DNA from: Bacteroidota bacterium
GTDB taxonomy: Bacteria; Bacteroidota; Bacteroidia; Chitinophagales; Saprospiraceae
Length of the DNA stretch: 41,174 nt
Reading direction: 5' to 3'
NCBI GenBank assembly: GCA_017858735.1
Contig: JAFMBH010000027.1
Coordinates: 1-41,174, forward strand
In this document: piece after piece, positions 7,906-17,868 of the stretch
How the letters are laid out: each line of letters opens with the position of its first letter
How positions within the stretch are numbered: the first letter of the stretch is position 1
Translations under genes and position numbers: made by a program
The notes under the pieces: model-generated
Seen by the model: only the letters and a program-made list of their open reading frames with translations
Databases searched by the model: none
What the model was told of the DNA's origin: nothing

Positions 7906-9144
7906 ATGTTGAACCTTGTAGAAACATTTTCAGAATTTAAGGATGGTAAAAACATTGACCGTCCTACTATGGTAAGGGTTTTGGAGGATGTATTCCGTAC
8001 CCTAATCAAAAAGAAGTTTGGCTCCGACGAAAATTTCGATGTCATTGTTAATACTCAGAAAGGTGATTTAGAATTGTGGAGAGTTAGAGAAATAGTACCC
8101 GATGGAGAGGTGGCTGATGAGAAAAGCCAGATTTCCATTTCTGAAGCTATTTCTATCGATGCTGATTACGAAGTGGGGGAAGAATGTTATGAGCAATTGC
8201 AACTTGAAGATTTTGGCAGAAGGTCTATTATGGCTGCCCGCCAAACGCTCATTTCAAGAATCATGGATCTTGAGAAAGAAGAAGTATTCAAAAAATACAA
8301 TGACAGATTAGGTGAAATAGTTACCGCCGAAGTACATCAAATACTAAAAAAAGAAATTTTAATTGTAGATGATGCGACGGGAAACGAGCTTATTTTGCCA
8401 AAAACCGAGATGATTAAAGGCGATTATTACAGGAAAGGTGATTTGGTAAAGGCCGTTATTAAATCGGTGGAAATGAGGAATAATAACCCTACAGTTATTG
8501 CTTCAAGAACAGATTCTTTATTTTTAGAAAAACTTCTCGAACAAGAAGTACCTGAAATAGAGGATGGATTAATTTCTATTCGTAAGATAGTTCGAATGCC
8601 GGGAGAACGCGCTAAAGTGGCCGTGGAATCTTTTGATGATAGAATTGATCCCGTTGGTGCTTGTGTCGGAATGAAAGGATCGAGAATACATGGTATTGTC
8701 AGAGAATTAAATAATGAGAATATTGATATTGTAAATTATACAAACAATTTACAATTGTACATCCAGCGCGCGCTCACCCCCGCTAAAGTGACCTCAATCA
8801 ATGTAAATCAGGATAAAAAACACGTAAAAGTATTTTTAGAACCTGAGCAAGTTTCATTGGCCATTGGCAAAGGGGGAACAAATATCAAACTGGCTGGTTT
8901 ATTAACTGGATTTGAGATTGATGTATTTAGAAACAATGAAGAATTTGAAATCGACGATGTTGATTTAGAAGAATTCTCAGACGAAATCGAAGGATGGGTC
9001 ATTGATGCCTTGAAGGGTATTGGTTGTGACACTGCAAGAAGCGTGTTAACCCTAAGCAAAGAAGAACTAATTCGCCGCACAGACCTTGAAACGGAAACAA
9101 TTGAAGATGTTTTAGCCGTTCTTGCTGCAGAATTTGAGGAATGA
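7906..9144 (+). CDS. nusA: Transcription termination/antitermination factor NusA
   Basis: Binds RNA polymerase and RNA to modulate pausing, termination and antitermination. Domains in order: N-terminal polymerase-binding domain (about 1-125), S1 domain (about 130-200, EIVTAEVHQILKKEILIV), and two KH domains (about 230-350) with GACVGMKGSRIHGIVREL and the second GxxG, IGKGGTNIKLA. A short helix-hairpin-helix tail follows (ALKGIGCDTARSVLTLSKEEL). The 412-residue length, without the long acidic repeats of enterobacterial NusA, is normal for the phylum. An AAAGGA stands a few bases before the ATG. Confidence 0.97.
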   Translation: MLNLVETFSEFKDGKNIDRPTMVRVLEDVFRTLIKKKFGSDENFDVIVNTQKGDLELWRVREIVPDGEVADEKSQISISEAISIDADYEVGEECYEQLQLEDFGRRSIMAARQTLISRIMDLEKEEVFKKYNDRLGEIVTAEVHQILKKEILIVDDATGNELILPKTEMIKGDYYRKGDLVKAVIKSVEMRNNNPTVIASRTDSLFLEKLLEQEVPEIEDGLISIRKIVRMPGERAKVAVESFDDRIDPVGACVGMKGSRIHGIVRELNNENIDIVNYTNNLQLYIQRALTPAKVTSINVNQDKKHVKVFLEPEQVSLAIGKGGTNIKLAGLLTGFEIDVFRNNEEFEIDDVDLEEFSDEIEGWVIDALKGIGCDTARSVLTLSKEELIRRTDLETETIEDVLAVLAAEFEE

Positions 9145-9179
9145 TTAAATTCCTATTATAATTTAACGAAACTCTTTTG

Positions 9180-9187
9180 TAGTTTTG
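9180..9187 (+). promoter_or_regulatory. Possible internal promoter (-7 box) before infB
   Basis: TAGTTTTG fits TAnnTTTG, 24 nt before the infB ATG at 9212. I see no matching TTG at -33. If real, infB could be transcribed independently of rimP-nusA. Confidence 0.35.
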
Positions 9188-9211
9188 CACTGCAAATTTG
9201 TATTAAATCGA

Positions 9212-12200
9212 ATGCCGTTGAAACTTATTCAGATAGTAAAGGAACTGAACGTGGGCTTGTCCACACTCGTTGAGCATCTTGCCAAAAAAGGATACGAGGT
9301 GGAAAATAAACCCACCGCTAAAATAACAGACCAGATGTATTCTGAGCTGTTAAAAGAGTTCCAGAAATCAGGAGATATTAAACAACAGGCAAAATCAGTC
9401 AGTTTTGGTGCGGGGAAAACCGGTAAGGAGGAACATGAAGTTACTGCAGCGGAAGTCCCTAAAGTAGTTGTTACGCCCATTGCAGAGGAAAAACCAGAAA
9501 GACCGGAAGGAGCCATTCAATTTCAGCGTCCCACCGTTTTAGGTAAAATTGACCTTTCCAGCCGTTTACAGCAAAGGACTAAAGAGAAGGAAAAATCTGA
9601 AGTTGTTGCTCCTGTAGCAGCTAAAGCTCCTGCAAAACCTGCTGAAATCCCTGCTAATCCTCCCGCTTCCATCGAACCTGAAGCAAAAGTTAAAACAGAG
9701 GTTCCTAAAGTTACTCCAAAACCTCCGGTTGAAAAAGAGAAAAAATCATCTGCTGCGGATAAAACGGTAGTAAATTCTTTATTGAATACTCTTGTTAAAC
9801 CTGATGTTACAGACGCCAAAGTTACTCCAACACCAGATTCCGAAGATGGGAAGATGATGAGAGCAGAAACTCCGGAACTAAGGGGCTTGAAGATTTTAGG
9901 GAAAATAGATACCAATGCTTTCGACAGGAATAGAGGAAGAAGCAAACCTGCTACTCCTCCACCCGCGGCAGCAAAACCAGCTGCTCCAGGAAGTAATCCT
10001 CCTGCTGCAGGCGCTAAACCAGCTACTCCCGGCTCTCCGGAGTCAGAAGAAGCGAGACGTAAACGTAAACGTAAACGTAAGAAGGTAGCTGGAGAAGGGA
10101 CGCCAAATACACAAAATACGGGTCAAAGCCAGGGTAGTAACCAGGGCTCTAACGCTAATCAGGGTCAAGGCCAAAGTCAGGGTGCCAATAACAATCAACA
10201 AAATAATAGTAACAACAATAATCCGCAAAACAGACCTAATACAGGTGGACAGGGTGGACAAAATTATCAAGGTCAGGGTGGTGCTCAGCAAAGACGTCCC
10301 TCACCAGGTAACAATAACACCGGCCCAAATAACAGGCCACCGGCAAACAGACCAGCAACGGGAAGAGAAGAACCTAAAGAGGTATCTAAAAAAGAAATTG
10401 AGGATAAGATCAAAGCCACTATGGCGCGCCTGTCTGGGGGTGGAAAGAATAAACGCCAAAAGTTTCAGCGGGATAAACGAGATCGTTTCAGAGAGAAACA
10501 AGAACAACTTGATCAAGACGAACTCACTGGAAAATTAGAGTTAACAGAGTTCATTTCCGCTCAGGAATTGTCAAATCTTCTCGATGTTCCCATTTCCGAA
10601 GTCATTACCGTTTGTATGAACCTTGGGGTGATCGTTTCGATTAATCAACGCCTTGATGCTGAAATAATTGAACTCGTTGCAGGTGAATTTGGCAGAGAAG
10701 TTGAGTTTATTTCTGTAGAAGAACAAGCTGATGAAGAAGTCATTGTTGTCGAAGATGATCCAGCCCTTTTAATTCATCGTGCGCCTATCGTTACTGTAAT
10801 GGGTCACGTGGATCACGGTAAAACATCTCTCCTTGACTACATAAGAAGTGCTAACGTTGTTTCCGGAGAAGCAGGTGGTATCACCCAGCATATTGGTGCT
10901 TATGAAATGATTATCGGTGATAATAAAAAAATCACCTTCCTGGATACTCCTGGTCACGAGGCCTTCACTGCGATGCGCGCCCGTGGTGCTAAAGTAACAG
11001 ATATTGCCATTATTATCATTGCCGCGGACGATAGCATAATGCCTCAAACGAAGGAAGCTATTTCGCATGCCCAGGCTGCCAACGTACCTATTATCTTCGC
11101 CATAAATAAGGTAGATAAAGTAGGTGCTCAACCTGAAAAAATTAAACAAGAACTCGCCTCCATGAATCTTTTGGTAGAGGAATGGGGTGGAAAATACCAA
11201 TCTCAGGATATTTCAGCCAAAACAGGCCTCGGTATTCCTGAAATACTGGAAAAAATACTCCTTGAAGCAGAAATGCTTGAACTTAAAGCTAATCCTAACA
11301 GGTCTGCCGTTGGTACGGTAATAGAGGCTTCCCTCGACAAAGGCAGAGGTTATGTAACCAAACTTTTAGTCCAATATGGTACGCTAAGAGATAAAGACTC
11401 TCTTGTAGCCGGTGAATTTGCCGGAAAAGTTAAAGCCCTGTTGAACGAGAGGGGACAAAGAATTAAGTCTGCCGGTCCGTCAACTCCAGTATTAGTGTTA
11501 GGATTAACTGGTGCACCTCAGGCAGGTGACCGATTCAAAGTAGTAGATTCCGATCAAGAAGCAAGGCAAATAGCGTCGAAGAGAGCGCAGATTACCCGAG
11601 AGCAAACCACCCGGGCAACAAAACGTATTTCTTTAGATGAAATAGGTCGTCGTTTAGCCCTTGGTAACTTCAAAGAACTTAAACTTATCGTTAAAGGTGA
11701 CGTGGATGGTTCTATCGAAGCGTTAGCCGATTCTCTCATCAAGTTGTCTATCGAGAAGGTTCAGGTAAATGTAATCCATAAAGCAGTGGGTGGTATCATC
11801 GAATCTGATGTGCTTCTCGCTTCTGCCTCAGATGCCATTATTATCGGTTTCCAGGTTCGACCTTCTTCCGGTGCAAGAAAACTGGCTGAAAAAGAGGGTG
11901 TTGAAATTAAAACCTACTCTATTATTTATGAAGCCATTGAAGAGGTTAAAGCGGCCATCGAAGGTATGCTTGAACCTACCAAAGTTGAAACGGTCATAGG
12001 TATGGTGGAAATCAGAGAAATTTACAAGATTAGTAAAATTGGAACTATTGCTGGTTGCTACGTTCAAGAAGGTAAAATCAGCAGAAATAGTCATATCAGA
12101 TTGGTGCGGGATGGCATTATTGTGTTCCCTACCAGAGAAAACACGCACGGGGAAGTTTCTTCTCTCAAACGTTTTAAAGATGACGTTAAAGAGGTCAGAA

Positions 12201-12304
12201 ATGGTATGGAATGTGGTCTGTCCATAAAGAATTTCAATGAAATGAGAGTGGGTGACATTATTGAAGTGTACGAAATTACCGAGGTTAAACAACGATTGGA
12301 TTAA
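9212..12304 (+). CDS. infB: Translation initiation factor IF-2
   Basis: GTPase that brings initiator tRNA to the 30S subunit. The start is taken at ATG 9212 because the protein then begins [23 protein letters not shown], the usual IF2 N-domain; the frame is open to TTG 9185 but that lies in the candidate promoter. From about residue 100 to 400 there is a low-complexity linker, first Pro/Ala/Lys rich, then basic (a KRKRKRKK block), then Asn/Gln/Gly rich. The G domain begins near residue 525 with GHVDHGKTS (G531), then DTPGHEAF and NKVDK, followed by domains II-IV. At 1030 residues it is long because of the linker. Confidence 0.97.
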   Translation: MPLKLIQIVKELNVGLSTLVEHLAKKGYEVENKPTAKITDQMYSELLKEFQKSGDIKQQAKSVSFGAGKTGKEEHEVTAAEVPKVVVTPIAEEKPERPEGAIQFQRPTVLGKIDLSSRLQQRTKEKEKSEVVAPVAAKAPAKPAEIPANPPASIEPEAKVKTEVPKVTPKPPVEKEKKSSAADKTVVNSLLNTLVKPDVTDAKVTPTPDSEDGKMMRAETPELRGLKILGKIDTNAFDRNRGRSKPATPPPAAAKPAAPGSNPPAAGAKPATPGSPESEEARRKRKRKRKKVAGEGTPNTQNTGQSQGSNQGSNANQGQGQSQGANNNQQNNSNNNNPQNRPNTGGQGGQNYQGQGGAQQRRPSPGNNNTGPNNRPPANRPATGREEPKEVSKKEIEDKIKATMARLSGGGKNKRQKFQRDKRDRFREKQEQLDQDELTGKLELTEFISAQELSNLLDVPISEVITVCMNLGVIVSINQRLDAEIIELVAGEFGREVEFISVEEQADEEVIVVEDDPALLIHRAPIVTVMGHVDHGKTSLLDYIRSANVVSGEAGGITQHIGAYEMIIGDNKKITFLDTPGHEAFTAMRARGAKVTDIAIIIIAADDSIMPQTKEAISHAQAANVPIIFAINKVDKVGAQPEKIKQELASMNLLVEEWGGKYQSQDISAKTGLGIPEILEKILLEAEMLELKANPNRSAVGTVIEASLDKGRGYVTKLLVQYGTLRDKDSLVAGEFAGKVKALLNERGQRIKSAGPSTPVLVLGLTGAPQAGDRFKVVDSDQEARQIASKRAQITREQTTRATKRISLDEIGRRLALGNFKELKLIVKGDVDGSIEALADSLIKLSIEKVQVNVIHKAVGGIIESDVLLASASDAIIIGFQVRPSSGARKLAEKEGVEIKTYSIIYEAIEEVKAAIEGMLEPTKVETVIGMVEIREIYKISKIGTIAGCYVQEGKISRNSHIRLVRDGIIVFPTRENTHGEVSSLKRFKDDVKEVRNGMECGLSIKNFNEMRVGDIIEVYEITEVKQRLD

Positions 12305-12321
12305 TCTATAATCCTTTATAT

Positions 12322-12708
12322 ATGCTTTCGCGAATCAAGAAATATGCCGTGTTCTTTTCAGAATCTAAATTCTGGAACACGGTACAATCTTACGCAAAGA
12401 AAATAGGCGTGCAATCCGTTTATTCGTCTCTGCTTCTTTTTTACGCCTTTAAAAGAAAAGAAACCCCAACATGGGCCAAGAATATAATCATTGGCGTGTT
12501 GGGGTATCTTATTGCTCCCATAGATTTAATTCCCGACTTAACTCCTTTTATTGGATATACTGACGATCTGGGCGTTTTAGGCATAGGCTTAGTAGCTATT
12601 GCTTCTTATGTCAATGATTCTGTGAAACTTCAAGCCAAAACTAAATTAAAAGTATGGTTTGGAAATTATGACCCATCCGAGATTGAAAATATTGATCAAA
12701 AACTATAA
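12322..12708 (+). CDS. DUF1232 (YkvA-like) small membrane protein
   Basis: A 128-residue protein with the DUF1232 core GYLIAPIDLIPDLTPFIGYTDDLGVLGIGL, a hydrophobic stretch typical of YkvA-like proteins. Function of the family is unknown. It follows infB by 17 nt and is probably read from the same transcript. Its last 6 nt overlap the end of the convergent subtilase gene, and no terminator hairpin is visible between them. Confidence 0.85.
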   Translation: MLSRIKKYAVFFSESKFWNTVQSYAKKIGVQSVYSSLLLFYAFKRKETPTWAKNIIIGVLGYLIAPIDLIPDLTPFIGYTDDLGVLGIGLVAIASYVNDSVKLQAKTKLKVWFGNYDPSEIENIDQKL

Positions 12709-15375
12709 AATAAATATTCTGTGGGTGTAAATTCCCGTTGGCCCTTGAAAAATCAGCGTGTACTGCCCGGCATTTGTCTTTTTTCCTTCCCAGCGATAAT
12801 CTTTTACTCCCTTTTGTAAGTAAACTTTAGAAATAATCTGCCCCATCGTATTTATCATGGTGATAGATTCCCATAAATGATCTGCCTGGAAGTTTATTGT
12901 AAATGCACCTTCACTTGGATTAGGAAATACCCTAATATCGGTTATCGGAAGGATAGGCACAGTATTCACAGATTGGCTGAAATTCACGCAAAAATCTTCT
13001 ATCTCTCCAAAAAATTCCACAGGAAAAACACAAGCTCCCGGTTCTTGCCGGTACTGCATCACTACACGCATGCGGGTAGAACCCAATGTAGTGGAAACAG
13101 GAATATTCAAAATGGAGTTTACTATCCCTTTTTTAGGTGAACCTGAATTAAATAATTCCTCTTCATTTGTAAATGATCCGTCCTGATTAAGGTCTATCCA
13201 AACGATAAAAAATTCATCGTAAGCTGTATTTAAATAACCCGGTTCTAAGGTTAAAGGGTATGAAACACCCGGTTTTAAGGTAGGTCCATTTTTTCTCGTA
13301 AAATCTCCGTAACCGTCTTTACCTGATAAATGGACAAAATCACCTATTTTAACTTGTGAAATCCATTCATTTTCTGCACTTACAATGGTTATTCCTTTAG
13401 GAATACAATAATTTTTCTCCAGACAATTTCCACAACCCGTCGTTTTAAACTTAAATGAGCTACTAAAAGGTATTTGATTTAAAGCACACATACTTCTAAT
13501 TTGAACATCATATTCCGAGCAAGAAGATAATCCACGAATCGACGCACTATTTTGGGATACTTGTAGGGTTTGCCAGGCAGAAGAAAGAGAATCTTTTGAT
13601 AATTTCCAGCGAACAAAATAAGCCGTTGCTGCGGTCACCTTTTCCCACTTTAACACAAATTCAGTATTTCCGACACTTACGGATTCAATATTGGCTGGAT
13701 TTTTACAACACCCATCTGTTTTAAAAACCACCGACTGACCCGCAGGATTCTCCCCATTGAGACAAGTCCTGTTCAATGATATTTCATAATCATTACATGG
13801 TAATAATCCAGGAATAGATAAAGGATTCTTATTATTTGGCAGAGAGATCCAGGAGGTATCTCCCATTTTTCTAAAAAATAAATTTATATTTTTGATGCTA
13901 TCATTTGAGATCCAAGACAATTGTACTTCGGTAGTAGAAACATTAGCCACTTCAATTTTAGCTATAGGAGGACATTTACCACAACTATCTAAAAGAAATC
14001 GGATACTTTTCTCCATATTCAGCACACCGCCGGAACTCACTTTATTCACCAAACTATCCAAAACGGTTACACCGCCCAGCAGGGCCTTTCTGACTAACCT
14101 TGCAGCAGCGGCAGGATCATTTCGAGATAATACTGCTAAAGTTGGACAGGGAGAAGCATAAAGAAGCCCAATGGCTCCAGCAATTTGAGGTGAGACGAAA
14201 GAATTACCGCTTTGTCTGGCATAACCACCTTTGTCGGCTGTAGTCAATAAATTAAAGCCCAGAGAGGTAATATCTATGGACGATTTACCATAACCGTATC
14301 TCAGTTCCCCTTGATCGGAAATTGCTGTTGCCGAGATCATAAAATCACTTGGGCAAGTGGTAGGAATATCGCCTGCAACATCAACATCAATACTTTGATT
14401 AATGGTTGCAGCGACATTTAAAATACCTGCATCGCCGAGCGCATTATAAAAATTACACCAAATAGGAAAATCCTCTGGTTTTCTTTTATCTATTCCCCAG
14501 GAGGTATTGGTTGCGACAACAAAAGCCCCCTTCTTACCTTTTGATTCATTATACAATTTCCTCATAACCAGAGGATAAGAATAAGCTTCTATGGCTCTAC
14601 TTTCAGATAGAACATTGGCAATCTGGGAGGTAACAACCATCAGTTTGACCTTCCAGTTAATGCCCGTAATACCCAATTTATTATTACCTGTCGCACCAAT
14701 TAAGCCAGCTACAGGGGTACCATGAAAATTAATATAACTGACTTCATCCGATTTAAAGTCAACATTCCAACCCAGATAATCATCTATATAACCGTTTCCG
14801 TCGTCATCTTTGTTATTATTAGGAATTTCCGCCTGATTTACCCAAAGATTATCTTTCAGATCGGGATGATTTATATCAACACCATTATCAATAACGCAAA
14901 TAACAATGGTATCACCGCTTGGGGTAACGCCACCTTGGGTTACATTCCAGGCTTCGACAGCTTTTATGTCAAGACCTAACAGCCCTCCGTTTTGTCCTTT
15001 ATTTTGAAGATAATACTGCTGAGAAAACAGGGAATCGTTAGGAATAACGCTCCGTAACTTTATGTAATGATTTCTTTGTACAAATCTGATATCAGGTTGC
15101 AGTTTCAAAAAACGAAAAGCGTCATTTTCAGCTATTAAAGAAGGATTAATATTTAACTGATAAATATTAAGTGGTTCAGAAAGCATTTTTACGTTAGAAA
15201 TGCCCGATGCTTTTTTTTCTAAAGCAAGCGAGTTAAACCAATTTATTGCTGATGTTTCAGGGTTAAACTGAACTAAAAACTCATTTGGCACGTAATCAGT
15301 TTCTTGAGCTCTTAGTTGAAAATGAGCGAAGAGACTAACAACAAGAACAATAATCAAACGTATAAACAACATCAT
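12703..15375 (-). CDS. Secreted S8 subtilisin-like protease with FN3 domains and T9SS sorting tail
   Basis: An extracellular serine protease. The signal peptide (about 1-24) ends near LRAQ. The catalytic triad is D163 (VIDNGVDINHPDL), H218 (FHGTPVAG) and S392 in GNSFVSPQIAG, a variant of the usual GTSMATPHVAG. Two fibronectin type III repeats span about 475-650, a GEVED-type domain about 655-805 (ends GEIEDFCVNF), and the last 80 or so residues form a type A T9SS sorting domain (VFPNPSEGAFTINF...). It should cross the outer membrane through the Por system. It is a single gene, 125 nt downstream of rho on the same strand. Confidence 0.93.
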   Translation of the reverse strand: MMLFIRLIIVLVVSLFAHFQLRAQETDYVPNEFLVQFNPETSAINWFNSLALEKKASGISNVKMLSEPLNIYQLNINPSLIAENDAFRFLKLQPDIRFVQRNHYIKLRSVIPNDSLFSQQYYLQNKGQNGGLLGLDIKAVEAWNVTQGGVTPSGDTIVICVIDNGVDINHPDLKDNLWVNQAEIPNNNKDDDGNGYIDDYLGWNVDFKSDEVSYINFHGTPVAGLIGATGNNKLGITGINWKVKLMVVTSQIANVLSESRAIEAYSYPLVMRKLYNESKGKKGAFVVATNTSWGIDKRKPEDFPIWCNFYNALGDAGILNVAATINQSIDVDVAGDIPTTCPSDFMISATAISDQGELRYGYGKSSIDITSLGFNLLTTADKGGYARQSGNSFVSPQIAGAIGLLYASPCPTLAVLSRNDPAAAARLVRKALLGGVTVLDSLVNKVSSGGVLNMEKSIRFLLDSCGKCPPIAKIEVANVSTTEVQLSWISNDSIKNINLFFRKMGDTSWISLPNNKNPLSIPGLLPCNDYEISLNRTCLNGENPAGQSVVFKTDGCCKNPANIESVSVGNTEFVLKWEKVTAATAYFVRWKLSKDSLSSAWQTLQVSQNSASIRGLSSCSEYDVQIRSMCALNQIPFSSSFKFKTTGCGNCLEKNYCIPKGITIVSAENEWISQVKIGDFVHLSGKDGYGDFTRKNGPTLKPGVSYPLTLEPGYLNTAYDEFFIVWIDLNQDGSFTNEEELFNSGSPKKGIVNSILNIPVSTTLGSTRMRVVMQYRQEPGACVFPVEFFGEIEDFCVNFSQSVNTVPILPITDIRVFPNPSEGAFTINFQADHLWESITMINTMGQIISKVYLQKGVKDYRWEGKKTNAGQYTLIFQGPTGIYTHRIFIL

Positions 15376-15500
15376 TTATCTTACATTCCAATTTAAACGG
15401 GTAAGGTTTAAACATTTCGGCTTAGTTAACAATGGTTTAAATTAAGTAATTATTCTATAGAAACTGCATTTCCAAAAAATTATTCTGTTTTACCGGAAAA

Positions 15501-17525
15501 TTAGCCGTTCATAGACGAAAGAAATTCATCATTTGATTTTGTTCCAACCATGTGTTTACGAAGAAAATCCATTGCTTCCTCGGGTTTCATATCTGCCAGA
15601 TGATTCCTAAGAATAAACATTCTCTGAAGCGTTTCCTTGTCTAACAACAAATCTTCGCGTCTCGTGGATGATTTTGTAAGATCGATGGAAGGGAACATCC
15701 GCTTATTTGCCAAACCTCTGTCGAGTTGAAGTTCCATATTACCTGTACCTTTAAACTCTTCGAAAATGACACCATCCATTTTTGAACCTGTATCGATAAG
15801 TGCTGTGGCAAGGATAGTCAGCGACCCACCGCCTTCAATATTCCTGGCTGCGCCGAAAAATTTCTTTGGTTTATGGAGCGCATTGGCCTCTACCCCACCC
15901 GAGAGAACTTTTCCACTTGCGGGGGCGACGGTATTATAGGCTCTTGCTAAACGAGTGATAGAATCGAGCATTATCACAACATCGTGACCACTTTCCACTA
16001 AGCGTTTAGCCTTCTCTAAAACTAAATTAGCTACTCTAACGTGATTATCAGCGGGTTCATCGAAGGTGGAAGCGATAACTTCAGCATTTACACTTCTTTT
16101 AAAATCGGTAACTTCCTCGGGGCGTTCATCTATAAGAAGAACTATAATATAACATTCAGGATTATTTTTAGAGATTGCATTTGCCAAATCTTTCAAAAGG
16201 AAGGTCTTACCTGTTTTGGGTTGAGCGACAATGAGACCACGCTGACCTTTTCCAATCGGCGTAAACAAATCGATCATTCTATTTCCCATATCTTTTCCTG
16301 AAGATGAAGCAGTGAGCTTGAATTTCTCCGTAGGAAAAAGGGGCGTCAGATAATCAAAAGGAATCCTTTCTTTTATATTTTCCGGATTGGTACCATTTAT
16401 CTTAGACACCTTTAGCAGTGCAAAATACTTCTCACCTTCCTTTGGTGGTCTTAAAGTCCCTTTGATGGTATCCCCTGTTCTTAAACCAAACAATTTAATT
16501 TGAGAGGGAGAAACATAAACGTCATCGGGTGAAGACAAATAATTATAATCGGACGAGCGCAAGAATCCATAACCATCTGGCATCATTTCCAGACTGCCTT
16601 CACTTTCAATGATTCCGTCCAATTCTGGTTCGAACCTGATCACTGGCGGCGGCGGAGGTGCTGGTGGATTAACTGGTGGCTGTTGGATAGGAGCATCCGG
16701 ATTATTTGCATCCAGCATTGGCTTCCTGTTATCTCTTAGAGGTGCTCTGTTATCTCTATGAATTACGGCTGGTCTTTGAACAGGCACCGGGGCTGTTCTT
16801 TGAATTTCACTATCTTCTCTTCTTTTCCTGAGAATCCTTCTGTTCTCAGCCTCCATATTTTCGGGGATAGGCGCAATTTCAGCAGCGCCAGGTTTGTCCC
16901 ACAACTCTTTAGAAGCTAAGTTTTTCCTGCCATCATTTTCAATTTCCAGCGATTTATTTTCAGGCGGATTAACCTCTGTATTCCTTCTGGGGCTTGAAAA
17001 ATCCCTTTTATCCGGCAAATTAGCATTATTAGCTTCGGGGTTAGCATCCCTGGCAGAGGAACTTCGACGAACGCTGGGAAATTCACGTCTGTTCGGTTTA
17101 TTATCCGTCGCAGGCAAAGATTCCTGGACAGGATTAACCCTTCTGAGCCTATTTAATTCCCTGGGAGATTCCCGCTTTTCCTCTTCGTTTGGGGCAGATT
17201 CCTCTTGAGATTGAGATGGCATGTTATCGGAAATAACCTCCTGTTCCTTAGCCATAGCGGGTGGAACCACAAGTTTTGGAACGGATGTTTCCTCCACCTT
17301 ATCAAAATCAATTCGGAATTGTTCTGGTTTTGGATTAACAGAAGGAGTTACCGGATGATTAACATCTTTTTCTGATGCAACACCTGTTAGGGCTTGTTGA
17401 TCGAGAATTTTATAAACTAACTCTTTTTTGGTTAATTTTTTGAATCCTGGCACTCGCATTTCTTCCGCTAAATCGCGTAATTCGGGTACCAACATCTCAT
17501 TGAGTTGGACAATGTCGTATTGCAT
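15501..17525 (-). CDS. rho: Transcription termination factor Rho with long disordered insertion
   Basis: Hexameric RNA-dependent ATPase that ends transcription. The start is set at ATG 17525 because the protein then begins [22 protein letters not shown], the Rho N-terminal domain; the frame is open 36 codons further upstream to 17633 but that stretch has no Rho similarity. After residue 45 comes a charged, Pro/Asn/Arg-rich low-complexity stretch up to about residue 275, ending in a proline run. The RNA-binding cold-shock domain ([14 protein letters not shown]) follows, then the ATPase with the Walker A motif AQPKTGKT (GKT at 439-441) and [12 protein letters not shown]. At 674 residues it is much longer than the E. 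coli protein (about 420), owing to the insertion. Confidence 0.96.
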   Translation of the reverse strand: MQYDIVQLNEMLVPELRDLAEEMRVPGFKKLTKKELVYKILDQQALTGVASEKDVNHPVTPSVNPKPEQFRIDFDKVEETSVPKLVVPPAMAKEQEVISDNMPSQSQEESAPNEEEKRESPRELNRLRRVNPVQESLPATDNKPNRREFPSVRRSSSARDANPEANNANLPDKRDFSSPRRNTEVNPPENKSLEIENDGRKNLASKELWDKPGAAEIAPIPENMEAENRRILRKRREDSEIQRTAPVPVQRPAVIHRDNRAPLRDNRKPMLDANNPDAPIQQPPVNPPAPPPPPVIRFEPELDGIIESEGSLEMMPDGYGFLRSSDYNYLSSPDDVYVSPSQIKLFGLRTGDTIKGTLRPPKEGEKYFALLKVSKINGTNPENIKERIPFDYLTPLFPTEKFKLTASSSGKDMGNRMIDLFTPIGKGQRGLIVAQPKTGKTFLLKDLANAISKNNPECYIIVLLIDERPEEVTDFKRSVNAEVIASTFDEPADNHVRVANLVLEKAKRLVESGHDVVIMLDSITRLARAYNTVAPASGKVLSGGVEANALHKPKKFFGAARNIEGGGSLTILATALIDTGSKMDGVIFEEFKGTGNMELQLDRGLANKRMFPSIDLTKSSTRREDLLLDKETLQRMFILRNHLADMKPEEAMDFLRKHMVGTKSNDEFLSSMNG

Positions 17526-17868
17526 GAATAAAACTTTAAAAAAATAGGAGATTCGCTCGTCGAACCATACAGAATAATTAATAGAACTGTAATTTTCCTT
17601 TCCTGTAAGAAAATGATATATTATTTTTACCAAACAAATATCTAAAAGAGGAAGCCAATTTTAAGGGCTAATTTCTGATGAAAGGAAAAAACAGGGTGAA
17701 TTATAGATTTCCTTCACGTATAAGGAAACAATGAGACAAAAATAGATTAATTTTTTATACTAAGTATTATCTTTGCAAAAAATTTACCTGACAAGTTAAA
17801 TTCTTTTTTAAAAAAGAGGCAAAAAGAACGCTCTAAAGTTCATTAGAGAGAAAAAGGAAAGTAAAGTT
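17526..17868. other. Divergent rho/serS intergenic region
   Basis: A 343-nt AT-rich gap between two divergent genes. It holds a good -7 box for serS at 17768-17775 and a small hairpin in the serS leader (17831-17836 with 17843-17848, CTCTAA/TTAGAG). On the minus strand TATTTTTG at 17737-17744 could serve rho, but the leader would be about 200 nt and no -33 element fits. I see no gene in it. Confidence 0.5.
17768..17775 (+). promoter_or_regulatory. Candidate -7 box for serS
   Basis: TATCTTTG, an exact match to the phylum consensus, about 93 nt before the serS ATG. The leader includes the 6-bp hairpin at 17831-17848. No clear TTG is present at -33. Confidence 0.5.

Noticed and set aside
9185-9211. 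N-terminal extension of IF2 from a TTG
   Set aside because: It overlaps a -7 promoter-like box and the natural IF2 N-domain starts at the ATG at 9212.
9523-9945. Long antisense reading frames within infB and other genes
   Set aside because: They are mirror frames of low-complexity or codon-biased genes with no protein features of their own.
17526-17633. 36-codon N-terminal extension of Rho
   Set aside because: No similarity to Rho; the known N-terminal domain begins at the ATG at 17525.
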